Under the pieces are notes generated by a model. The model had not been told where the DNA came from, searched no databases, and saw nothing but the letters and a program-made list of their open reading frames with translations. DNA of 64,000 nt, taken from positions 186,001 through 250,000 of the forward strand of contig NZ_CP025249.1 of assembly GCF_009930875.1 (NCBI RefSeq). The letters run 5' to 3'. The DNA comes from Actinomyces sp. 432 (GTDB taxonomy: Bacteria > Actinomycetota > Actinomycetes > Actinomycetales > Actinomycetaceae). The translations under genes and the position numbers were made by a program. Below are positions 26,774 to 34,357 of this stretch, piece by piece; position 1 is the first letter of the stretch; every line of letters starts with the position of its first letter.

Positions 26774-27952
26774 TCACTCGCCGGCGTCGGGCAGGACCCA
26801 GGCGCGGGAGGCGGCGAAGCCGACGCGCACGACGTCGCCCTCCGCGTGCACCGCGCTCACGTCGGGGTCGGACTCCACGCAGACGATGGTGCCCACCTGC
26901 GTCTCCACCTCGTACTCCACGTGGTCGCCGTAGAACACGGTCGACAGCACCCGGCCCATGTCGCCCACGAGCTCGCCCGCACCGGCGGCGGCATCCTGCG
27001 CACCGACCTGCTCCAGGCGCACCGACTCCGGGCGCACCACCACGGTGACGGCGTCGCCGTCGCGCACGGCCTCGTGGCAGGCGGCCTCGACGCCGTGCCC
27101 CAGCACCTGCACGCCGCACTTGCCCGCGGACACGCTCTGCGCCGTTGCCTGCAGGAAGTTGGCGCGGCCGATGAAGTCAGCTACGAAGGTGGAGGCGGGC
27201 CGCCGGTAGATCTCCTCCGGCGTGGCCACCTGCTCGATCCGCCCCGCGTTCATCACCACGATCCGGTCGGACATGGTCATTGCCTCGGACTGGTCGTGGG
27301 TGACGTAGATCGAGGTGATGCCCATGCGCTGCTGCAGGCGGCGGATCTCCAGGCGCATGCGCACGCGCAGCTTCGCGTCCAGGTTGGACAGCGGCTCGTC
27401 GAACAGCAGCACCTTGGGCTGGACCACCATGGCGCGCGCCAGCGCCACCCGCTGCTGCTGGCCACCGGACAGCTCATTGGGGGCCCGGTCCGCCAGTGAG
27501 GTCAGGTTCATGGACGTCAGCGCCACATCCACCTGCTCGCGCATCTCCTCCGCGGGCACGCGCCGCAGCTTCAGGCCGTAGCCGACGTTGTCGCGCACCG
27601 ACAGGTGCGGGAACAGCGCATAGGACTGGAACACCATGGACATGGGGCGCCGGTTGGGCGGCAGGGACACCATGTTCTGCCCGTCGAGGATGACCTGCCC
27701 CTCGGTGGCGTTCTCGAAGCCGGCGATCATGCGCAGCGTGGTGGTCTTACCGCAGCCGGATGGCCCCAGGAAGGTGATGAATTCACCGGGGGCGACGTCC
27801 AGGCTCACCCCGTGCACCGCGTACACGTCTTTGCCGCGGTTCGAGAACACCTTGACGACGTCGCGCAGCTCCAGGTGCCCGGTGGGGTCCTCCCGCTTGG
27901 GGGTGGCCTGTGCGGAGGGGGCGGTCGATGCGGGGGTGGAGGAAGTGGTCAT
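26774..27952 (-). CDS. ABC transporter ATP-binding protein (Fe3+/AfuC type)
   Basis: This 392-residue ATPase powers the importer encoded just upstream. Walker A is FLGPSGCGKTTTLRMIAG (about residues 65-82). The Q-loop is in MSMVFQSYALFPHLSV, the signature is NELSGGQQQRVALARAM, and Walker B is VLLFDEPLSNLDAKLRVRM. The H-loop is VTHDQSEAMTMSDR. The C-terminal 120 residues form a TOBE regulatory domain. AGGAGG precedes the ATG. It is the last gene of the run SBP-permease-ATPase on the minus strand. Confidence 0.92.
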   Translation of the reverse strand: MTTSSTPASTAPSAQATPKREDPTGHLELRDVVKVFSNRGKDVYAVHGVSLDVAPGEFITFLGPSGCGKTTTLRMIAGFENATEGQVILDGQNMVSLPPNRRPMSMVFQSYALFPHLSVRDNVGYGLKLRRVPAEEMREQVDVALTSMNLTSLADRAPNELSGGQQQRVALARAMVVQPKVLLFDEPLSNLDAKLRVRMRLEIRRLQQRMGITSIYVTHDQSEAMTMSDRIVVMNAGRIEQVATPEEIYRRPASTFVADFIGRANFLQATAQSVSAGKCGVQVLGHGVEAACHEAVRDGDAVTVVVRPESVRLEQVGAQDAAAGAGELVGDMGRVLSTVFYGDHVEYEVETQVGTIVCVESDPDVSAVHAEGDVVRVGFAASRAWVLPDAGE

Positions 27953-28064
27953 GTGGGAGCCTCCTTGGCTCTCGCCCCATTGGTCGGGGCGTGGATGGCT
28001 GGGTGGATGAGTTCGGGGCCGACGACGCCGCACGGTTCGGTGGGCGCCTGTCTGTGGGTGCCGC

Positions 28065-29813
28065 TCAGCGCGGCTCGCGTCCCGCGCCGGTGCCGCGAAT
28101 GAGCAGGTTCAGGCCGCCGATCACGGTCATCACGATCAGGATCAGGATCGTGCAGAAGGCGAAGGCGTTGCCGAAGCGGCCCGCGTCCACCTCCGCCAGG
28201 ATCTGGGAGGTCATGATCTTGGTGTGCGGGGTGGTGATGAAGATGATCGGGGACAGCGTCGTCATGGAGCGGGCGAAGGCGTAGACCAGACCGGTCAGGA
28301 AGGCCGGCCGGATCAGCGGCAGCGTCACCCTGCGGAAGGTCTGCGCGCCCGAGGCGCCCAGCGACGTCGAGGCCTCGTCAATCGCCTTGTCGATCTGCTG
28401 CAGGGAGGCGATGCCGGAGCGCTGCCCGGCGGGCATGGAGCGCGCCACGTACACCATGACGATGGCCATGGCACCGCCCGCAATGGCGCTGCCGCCGGCG
28501 AGTGGGGCGATGATGTTGACGCCGAACAGCGCCACCGGACGGTTGAAGGTCACCAGGTAGCCGATACCGATGACCGTGCCCGGCACGGCCAGGCCCAGCA
28601 TGCCCAGGAAGTCGATCAGGGCGGCGCCGCGGCGCATGCGCACCACCACCAGCCAGGCCACGAGCATGCCTAAAATGCCCGCGATCGGGGTGGCGATCAG
28701 CGCCAGGATGGTGGTGTCGATCATCGACTCGTTCCCGATGCCGGACAGCAGGTACTCGAAGTGCCGCAGCGTGAAGGAGTTGTTCACGCCGAGGATCTCC
28801 ACGAAGGCGCCCACTACCACGGCCGCGTACACCGTGACCACCAGTGCCAGCACCGCCACGGAGACGGCCAGCAGGGGGATGCGGGCCACGTTGGCGCGCA
28901 GCAGCTCGAAGGAGCCGGTCGGCTTGCCCGTCACCGTCACCGTGGAGGACCGGCCCGACCAGTACCGCTGCAGCAGGAACACCAGCAGGGAGGGCACCAG
29001 CAGCACCAGGGAGTAGGCGGCGCCCGCCGCCGTGTTGTACTCGCCGTTGATGGCGATGTAGGCGCGCGAGGCCAGCACCGTGTAGTCCCCGCCGATCACC
29101 AGCGGGTTGGCCAGGTCGGCGATCGCCTCGGTGAACAGCAGCAGGAAGGATGCGCCCAGGCCGGGCACCACCATCGGCAGCGTCACCGTGCGGAACACCG
29201 TGAACTTGGAGGCGCCCAGGGAGGCCGCCGCCTCCTCCATGGACGGGTCGAGGCTGCGCAGCATGCCCACCAGGTTCATGTAGGCCACCGGGAAGAAGGA
29301 CAGCGACAGCACCAGGGTCAGCCCCGGCAGTCCGTAGATGTTCCACTCCTGCCCCAGCAGCTGGGTGGAGATGATGCCGTTGCGCCCGAACAGGGTGATG
29401 GACGCCGTCGCCACCGCGAAGGGCGGGGATACCACCGGCAGCAGGCAGATCAGGTGGAACAGGCGCTTGCCGCGGAAGGCCACCCGCACCTGCACGTAGG
29501 CCAGCAGGAAGCCGACCAGGGTGCCGACGGTGCCCACCACCGTGCCCAGTACGAGCGTGTTCAGGACCGTGGCCCGGTTGGTGCGGGAGGAGGCGAGCTT
29601 GCTGAGCACGGCCAGTCCGTCCGCGGACAGCGCCTCGCCCAGGACGCGGCCCAGCGGCAGCAGGACCAGGAAGACGAGGACTAGGAGGACGACGGCGAGG
29701 ATCGTCGTCGTCACCGGGTCTTGCTTGACCCGGGTGCGGCCACGGGCGGAGGCCTTGGCGGGAGGGGCTTGGGTGAGGGAGGCGGCGGTCATGGGGGTCG
29801 CGCTTGAGGTCAT
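28065..29813 (-). CDS. ABC transporter permease with two fused membrane domains (FbpB/AfuB type)
   Basis: The protein is 582 residues with about 12 membrane helices in two tandem BPD_transp_1 units. Each unit has an EAA-like loop for contact with the ATPase: MEEAAASLGASKFTVFRTVT (about 218-237) and IDEASTSLGASGAQTFRRVT (about 492-511). Fused double permeases of this length are typical of ferric-iron and sugar-phosphate importers. GAGGA precedes the ATG at 29813. The cytoplasmic N-terminus of about 30 residues is Ala/Thr-rich. Confidence 0.92.
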   Translation of the reverse strand: MTSSATPMTAASLTQAPPAKASARGRTRVKQDPVTTTILAVVLLVLVFLVLLPLGRVLGEALSADGLAVLSKLASSRTNRATVLNTLVLGTVVGTVGTLVGFLLAYVQVRVAFRGKRLFHLICLLPVVSPPFAVATASITLFGRNGIISTQLLGQEWNIYGLPGLTLVLSLSFFPVAYMNLVGMLRSLDPSMEEAAASLGASKFTVFRTVTLPMVVPGLGASFLLLFTEAIADLANPLVIGGDYTVLASRAYIAINGEYNTAAGAAYSLVLLVPSLLVFLLQRYWSGRSSTVTVTGKPTGSFELLRANVARIPLLAVSVAVLALVVTVYAAVVVGAFVEILGVNNSFTLRHFEYLLSGIGNESMIDTTILALIATPIAGILGMLVAWLVVVRMRRGAALIDFLGMLGLAVPGTVIGIGYLVTFNRPVALFGVNIIAPLAGGSAIAGGAMAIVMVYVARSMPAGQRSGIASLQQIDKAIDEASTSLGASGAQTFRRVTLPLIRPAFLTGLVYAFARSMTTLSPIIFITTPHTKIMTSQILAEVDAGRFGNAFAFCTILILIVMTVIGGLNLLIRGTGAGREPR

Positions 29814-29950
29814 GGGTGGTCCTCGGCTGGGTCGGGCGGGGAGTGATCGACGGCGGCCGGCTCCACTGGGGAGCGGTCGCACGGGGCCGGGACGGCCGGT
29901 GCGGCACGCACGCTGGCGCGCCCGCACCGGCCGGACCGGCATGCGCCGGG

Positions 29951-31015
29951 CTACTCCTTGGGCTCGGCGGCGATCTCCTCGTCGAAGCGGGCGGTCAGGT
30001 CGGGCTTGGCTGCGGCGGCCGCGGCGAAGTCGTAGTCGATCAGGTTGATGTCGTCCAGGTTCGCCATCTTGTCGCTGGTGTCGGCGTCGGGGTTGGTCAG
30101 CACCTGGTAGGAGCCCACCGTCTGGCCGACGTTCTGCCCCTCGGCGGAGATGGCGAAGTCGATGTAGGCCTGGGCGGCCGCCTTGTGGCTGGAGCCCGCC
30201 ACCAGGGCCACGCCGCCGACCTCATAGCCGGTGCCCTCCTCGGGGAAGGACACGACCAGGTCCGTCATGCCCTCCTCCTGGTACTTCACGCAGTCGTGGG
30301 AGAAGACCAGGCCGACGGCGGCCTCGCCGCGCCCGGCGATCTGGCCGGGGGCGGTGCCGGACTTGGAGTACTGCAGCACGTTGTTGTGCAGCCGCTTCAT
30401 GTAGTCCATGCCGGCGTCCTCGCCACCCAGGCGGGTGACCTGGGTCCACAGGGTGGTGAAGGCGGTGCCGGAGGTGGAGGGGTGGGCCACGGAGATCTGC
30501 CCCTTCAGGGCCGGGTCAAGCAGGTCGTCCCAGGAGGCCGGGGCGTCCACGCCCAGCTTGTCCAGCTGGGACTGGTTGGAGCAGAAGCCGAGCGCGCCGA
30601 TGTAGACGCCGGTCCAGTTGCCGTCGGGGTCCTTGTACTCGGCGGGGATCTTCTCCGCCTCGGGGGAGGTGTAGGCCTCGATCAGGCCCTGATTGACGGC
30701 CTCGCCGTAGCCGTCCACCGGGCCGCCGTGCCAGACGTCGAACTCGGGGTTGTCCTTGGCGGAGGCCAGGCGGGCGACGGTCTCGCCCGAGGACAGGCGC
30801 ACGTAGGTGGCCTTGATGCCGGTGGTCTCGGTGAACTTGTCGGTCCAGGCCTGGCACAGGTCCTCCATCGCGCCGCAGGCGATGGTGATCGGGCCCTCAT
30901 CGGAGCCGGCGGCCGAGGAGCCGGAGTCGGTGGAGCCGGCGCAGCCGGAGAGGGCGAGGCCGCCGGCCATGACGGCCGCCAGCATTGCGGTGCCGTACCG
31001 CGAGAAAGTACGCAT
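29951..31015 (-). CDS. Solute-binding lipoprotein of an Fe3+/AfuA-type ABC importer
   Basis: The 354-residue precursor has a lipobox LALSGCAG (cysteine 25). The mature protein begins with a Ser/Gly-rich linker and PITIACGAMEDLCQAWTDKF, then has the FbpA/AfuA-type domains (DVWHGGPVDGYGEAVNQG, WTGVYIGALGFCSN, ISVAHPSTSGTAFTTL). The typical pair of tyrosine iron ligands seen in FbpA near the C-terminus is not evident. A non-iron substrate such as a phosphorylated sugar (AfuA) or phosphonate should therefore be considered. The gene is the first of the transporter genes and follows a co-oriented two-component system. Confidence 0.88.
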   Translation of the reverse strand: MRTFSRYGTAMLAAVMAGGLALSGCAGSTDSGSSAAGSDEGPITIACGAMEDLCQAWTDKFTETTGIKATYVRLSSGETVARLASAKDNPEFDVWHGGPVDGYGEAVNQGLIEAYTSPEAEKIPAEYKDPDGNWTGVYIGALGFCSNQSQLDKLGVDAPASWDDLLDPALKGQISVAHPSTSGTAFTTLWTQVTRLGGEDAGMDYMKRLHNNVLQYSKSGTAPGQIAGRGEAAVGLVFSHDCVKYQEEGMTDLVVSFPEEGTGYEVGGVALVAGSSHKAAAQAYIDFAISAEGQNVGQTVGSYQVLTNPDADTSDKMANLDDINLIDYDFAAAAAAKPDLTARFDEEIAAEPKE

Positions 31016-31170
31016 GGGAATGCCTTTCGGGAAGTGATGGCGCAGCTGTGCGCCAAGTCACCCCAATCATGCACGGCGGGGACGACGACGGCGATGGAAC
31101 GACGGTCGCGAACTGTGACAGAGGTGTCATTTTCGCGGGCTGTTCTGGCCGTGTGGGCTGTGCTGGCCCG

Positions 31171-31203
31171 CCGAGGTCGGTTGAAGTTACGTGCCGAGGT
31201 CGG
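31171..31203 (+). repeat. Direct repeat pair CCGAGGTCGG, 23-bp period
   Basis: CCGAGGTCGG occurs at 31171-31180 and 31194-31203 with a 13-base spacer ending TTACGTG. The same arrangement with nearly the same spacer (TTGTAACGTG) is at 61661-61693, and inverted at 63007-63039. It lies between the response regulator stop and the transporter genes. Confidence 0.75.
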
Positions 31204-31237
31204 TTCCGTACGGGGGGCTGGTTGTCCTTCGGCCGAC

Positions 31238-31960
31238 TCAGTCCCGGTCCAGCGGAGGCATGCGGTAGCCGCGTCCGCGCACCGCCACGACGACGTCTGC
31301 GGGCACGCCATGCGCCTGAAGGTGTCGGCGCAGCCGGTACACGGTGGTGCGCACCATCTCCCGGCCCCCGGAGTCGTCGCTGGTGCCCCACACGTCGTTG
31401 AGCAGCTCCTGCCAGGTGACGACGGCGTCGCGCCGCCTGGCCATGGCGGCCAGCAGGCGGGCCTCGGTGTCCGGCAGGGGGATGCTGCGCCCGGACCAGG
31501 AGACCCGGCCGGTCGCCGTCGATACGCGCAGGGGTCCATTGGTGATCGCGTCCGGGCCTGAGCCGGAGCGGCGCGTGACCGCCCGGGCCCGCAGCGCCAG
31601 CTCGCGGGGAGAGAAGGGCTTGGTGACGTAGTCGTCAGCACCCGCCTCCAGGCCGGCGATCCGGTCGGGCTCGTCACGCATGGCCGTCAGCAGGATGATC
31701 GGCACCGGGTTGCCGGTGCCGCGCAGTCGCCGGCACAGGTCGACGCCGGAGCCACCCGGCAGCATCACGTCCAGTACTACCAGGTCGATATCGCGGCTTG
31801 AGGCCAGCTCCCAGGCGGTCTCGGCATCGGGCGCCGTCACGCACTCGAAGCCCTGCGTCTCCAGCGCGAAGGAGACCACGTAGAGCATCTGCGGCTCGTC
31901 GTCGACTACGAGCGCAACCAGCTTTGGGGCTGGCAGGGCGGGAGGCGAGTCACTCGTCAT
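31238..31960 (-). CDS. OmpR-type response regulator
   Basis: The protein is 240 residues. The receiver domain (about 12-128) has the acidic pair in VALVVDDEPQM, the phospho-acceptor aspartate in DLVVLDVMLPGGSG, the threonine in IILLTAMRDE and lysine in YVTKPFSPREL. A winged-helix DNA-binding domain (about 140-238) includes LPDTEARLLAAMARR and VRTTVYRLRRHLQAHG. Its start codon overlaps the histidine kinase stop by one base (TGATG), so the two are translationally coupled. Downstream on the same strand is the ABC importer, its most likely target. Confidence 0.93.
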   Translation of the reverse strand: MTSDSPPALPAPKLVALVVDDEPQMLYVVSFALETQGFECVTAPDAETAWELASSRDIDLVVLDVMLPGGSGVDLCRRLRGTGNPVPIILLTAMRDEPDRIAGLEAGADDYVTKPFSPRELALRARAVTRRSGSGPDAITNGPLRVSTATGRVSWSGRSIPLPDTEARLLAAMARRRDAVVTWQELLNDVWGTSDDSGGREMVRTTVYRLRRHLQAHGVPADVVVAVRGRGYRMPPLDRD

Positions 31961-32856
31961 CACACTGGTGCTCCATTCGCTGCTGCTCCATTCCTGGGGG
32001 CCGCATCCGGCTGAGGCGCGCCGGCCTGCATCGCGTCCGGGCGCAACGGCAGCGTCAGGTAGACGGTCGTGCCCCGGGCGGCGATCGTATCTATGAGCAC
32101 GCGGCCGCCGTGCGCCTCCATGATCCGCTGCGTCACCATCATGCCCAGGCCTGCGCCGCGGCTCGACGGCGCCGTCAGGGGGTTGGAGGTCGCGTAGGGG
32201 GTGAAGGCGCGCCGCCGCTCCTGGCGGTTCATGCCGACGCCGTCGTCCATGACTGTGATGAGGGCGTCGTCGGTGTCGGCGCTGATGCGTACGGTCACCG
32301 GCGCGCCGTCGCAGTGCCGCAGCGCGTTGGTTACCGCGTTGGCGACCGCCTGGCGCAGCAGTCCGCGGTCGGCCTCCACCCGGACCGGCCGTCCGTGGTC
32401 CTCCAGGCGGATCGGGGTGTGCGCGGTGCGGCGCATCTCCTGGATGAGCTCGCGCACGAGGGCGCGCAGCTCGACGCGCTCGCGGCGCAGGGTGCGGACC
32501 TCGTGGTCCAGGCGCGCCTCGGTGAGGAAGTCCTCGGCCATCTGGGAGGCGTCGCGGGCGTTGTCGAGGATCGTGGTCACGAAGCGGCGCTGCACCTCGT
32601 TGAGGTCGCCGGGGGTCTCCTCGTCCAGCAGCTCGGCGGAGGCGCTGATCAGGGCCAGGGGCGTACGAATCTCGTGGGCGAGGACGTCGCGCGGGGTGCT
32701 GCGCCGCTGGGCCTCCTCCCGTAGACGGGCATTGTCCCGGCGGGCAAGCGTCAGCGCCCGGCGCCAACGCACGGCGAGCACCGTGGATACCACTACGGCC
32801 GTGACCAGGACCCAGCCGATGGCCACGTTGAGGAAGGTGCGCATGGGTTCCATCAT
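31960..32856 (-). CDS. Sensor histidine kinase with a single membrane helix
   Basis: The product is about 298 residues from the ATG at 32856; ATG 32844 is an alternative. One transmembrane helix (about residues 8-28, NVAIGWVLVTAVVVSTVLAV) leads straight into the dimerisation domain with the phospho-histidine in VLAHEIRTPLALISAS. The ATPase part has the N box NAVTNALRHC, G1 VMDDGVGMN and G2 GAGLGMMVTQRIM. There is no extracellular sensor domain. It probably senses within the membrane or through a partner such as the neighbouring transporter. The C-terminus is an Ala/Asn/Pro-rich tail. It is co-transcribed with the response regulator. Confidence 0.9.
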   Translation of the reverse strand: MMEPMRTFLNVAIGWVLVTAVVVSTVLAVRWRRALTLARRDNARLREEAQRRSTPRDVLAHEIRTPLALISASAELLDEETPGDLNEVQRRFVTTILDNARDASQMAEDFLTEARLDHEVRTLRRERVELRALVRELIQEMRRTAHTPIRLEDHGRPVRVEADRGLLRQAVANAVTNALRHCDGAPVTVRISADTDDALITVMDDGVGMNRQERRRAFTPYATSNPLTAPSSRGAGLGMMVTQRIMEAHGGRVLIDTIAARGTTVYLTLPLRPDAMQAGAPQPDAAPRNGAAANGAPV

Positions 32857-33412
32857 GCCTGCTCGCCGGTACTGGGAATCTCCGGACCAGTGGTGCGCGT
32901 CCCGGCGTCGCGCATAGGCGGGGTACGCGCGGGAGCGGGTGGGGTCCGACGGCAGTCCCCGGGGCCCGCCGGGCGGGCCGGACGCGGGGAGGCCGACGGT
33001 GGGGACCCGTCGCCTTTGACGTGCCCTTGGACCTGACCATGCCACCTTCCCTCAAAGCGTTCTGTGGCATGTGTCACTAATATGTCTCGGCTCGGGGTGG
33101 CAAGACATTTCTGCCGCGGTTACATGGGCGTGATTGGGACCGAGGTCCTCTGACGTACGTTTGACCTGCGAGGACGCGCAAGGACCTGCCGACCCGGGCG
33201 TCTAATGACGCCATTCGCCGCGCCTCGGCCCGGCGGGGCGCGGCCCCTTCCGGCAGCATCCGGGTCGGCGTCGTCGGCAGGGCGCGCGGCCGCGAGGGCG
33301 TGGGGGTGGAGGGCTGGCGAGTCCCGCTGCACCGCGCGCCGCGAGACTGGACTGCAACTCCGGGGGCCTGTCTTCCCGGCCGACCCGCCTCCGATATGAC
33401 TACCCTGGGGCC
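32857..33412. other. Divergent intergenic region between histidine kinase and glycosyltransferase
   Basis: No gene is supported in these 556 bases. An interrupted TGCCAC ... GTGGCA dyad lies near 33039-33068. No clear -35/-10 pair for the kinase could be found. Confidence 0.4.
33401..33406 (+). promoter_or_regulatory. -10 box of a leaderless mRNA
   Basis: TACCCT ends six bases before the GTG at 33413, with no ribosome binding site between. Confidence 0.6.
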
Positions 33413-34258
33413 GTGAGCACGACGCCGCCATCTGAGCCGCTCCCCAACCAGCTCCCTGACCAGCGCGTGGCCGTCGTGATTCCGGCTAAGGATGAGGCCG
33501 AGCGGATCGCGGCCACGGTACGTGCCTGCCGTGCCATACCCCGGGTTGATCTGGTCGTCGTCGTCGACGACGGCTCCACCGACTCCACCCAGGAACACGC
33601 CCGAGCCGCCGGCGCCGTCACCGTTCGGCACGCAGTGTCCCGCGGGAAGGCCTCCGCCATGGAGACCGGGGCGAGCGTCGTCGCCATGCGGGACTATGAG
33701 GACGGTCCCGCCCGTCTGCTGCTGTTCATCGACGCGGACCTGGGTGACTCGGCCGCTGCCTGCTCCCAGCTCGTCCCCCCGATTGTGGACGGCGTGGCAG
33801 ACATGTCCATCGCCGTGCCGCCCAAGCAGGCGGGGGCCGGTGGCCGCGGCCGGGTTGTGCGTGCCGCCCGCGCCGCAATCGCCGCAGCAACCGGGTGGGC
33901 GCCCGTAGCCCCGCTGTCGGGGCAGCGCTGCATCACTCGCGCGGCCTATGAGGCGGCCTCGCCGCTCGCGGAGGGATGGGGCGTAGAAGTGGGGCTGAGC
34001 ATTGATGTGCTTTCCCAGGGCCTGACCGTGATTGAGGTCCCCTGCGATATCACCCACCGCGTCTCCCTGAATGACCGGGCCGGCCGCCTGCACCGCGCGG
34101 CCCAGTACAAGGACGTCATGCGCGCGGTGGCCTCCCGGCGCCTGCGCCGCGTCCGCGTCCCCGCGGACAAGCTCGACGACGCCGCTGTGCACGGCCAGAT
34201 GCCCTTCCGCGCCTACCGCGCCTGGAAGGGTGAGCAGGCACCGGCGGCCGAGGCCTGA
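33413..34258 (+). CDS. Family 2 glycosyltransferase, GpgS-like
   Basis: The protein is 281 residues with a GT-A fold: VAVVIPAKDEAERIAATV (about 19-36), DLVVVVDDGSTDST, and the metal-binding DxD in LLLFIDADLGDS (about 100-111). The acceptor half carries PLSGQRCITRAAYE and EGWGVEVGLSIDVL. The pattern is that of glucosyl-3-phosphoglycerate synthase-like transferases of actinobacteria. The protein is about 40 residues shorter than mycobacterial GpgS, so the exact sugar acceptor is open. There is no signal or membrane helix. It starts at GTG behind a leaderless -10 box. Confidence 0.82.
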   Translation: MSTTPPSEPLPNQLPDQRVAVVIPAKDEAERIAATVRACRAIPRVDLVVVVDDGSTDSTQEHARAAGAVTVRHAVSRGKASAMETGASVVAMRDYEDGPARLLLFIDADLGDSAAACSQLVPPIVDGVADMSIAVPPKQAGAGGRGRVVRAARAAIAAATGWAPVAPLSGQRCITRAAYEAASPLAEGWGVEVGLSIDVLSQGLTVIEVPCDITHRVSLNDRAGRLHRAAQYKDVMRAVASRRLRRVRVPADKLDDAAVHGQMPFRAYRAWKGEQAPAAEA

Positions 34259-34318
34259 CCCGGCCCGGGGCGCACCCCGCCCGCGCCCCTCATCGAGTTC
34301 GACACAAGTAGTCACGTA

Positions 34319-34328
34319 CCGAGTCCGG
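34319..34328 (+). repeat. Degenerate CCGAG-CGG repeat between convergent genes
   Basis: CCGAGTCCGG at 34319-34328 follows the spacer CACAAGTAGTCACGTA and a decayed unit TCGAGTTCGA at 34294-34303. The spacer resembles the inverse of the ACAAGTAACGCG spacer found near metI. Confidence 0.4.
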
Positions 34329-34357
34329 CACGAGTTGCACCAGCGCAGCGGGCGGCA

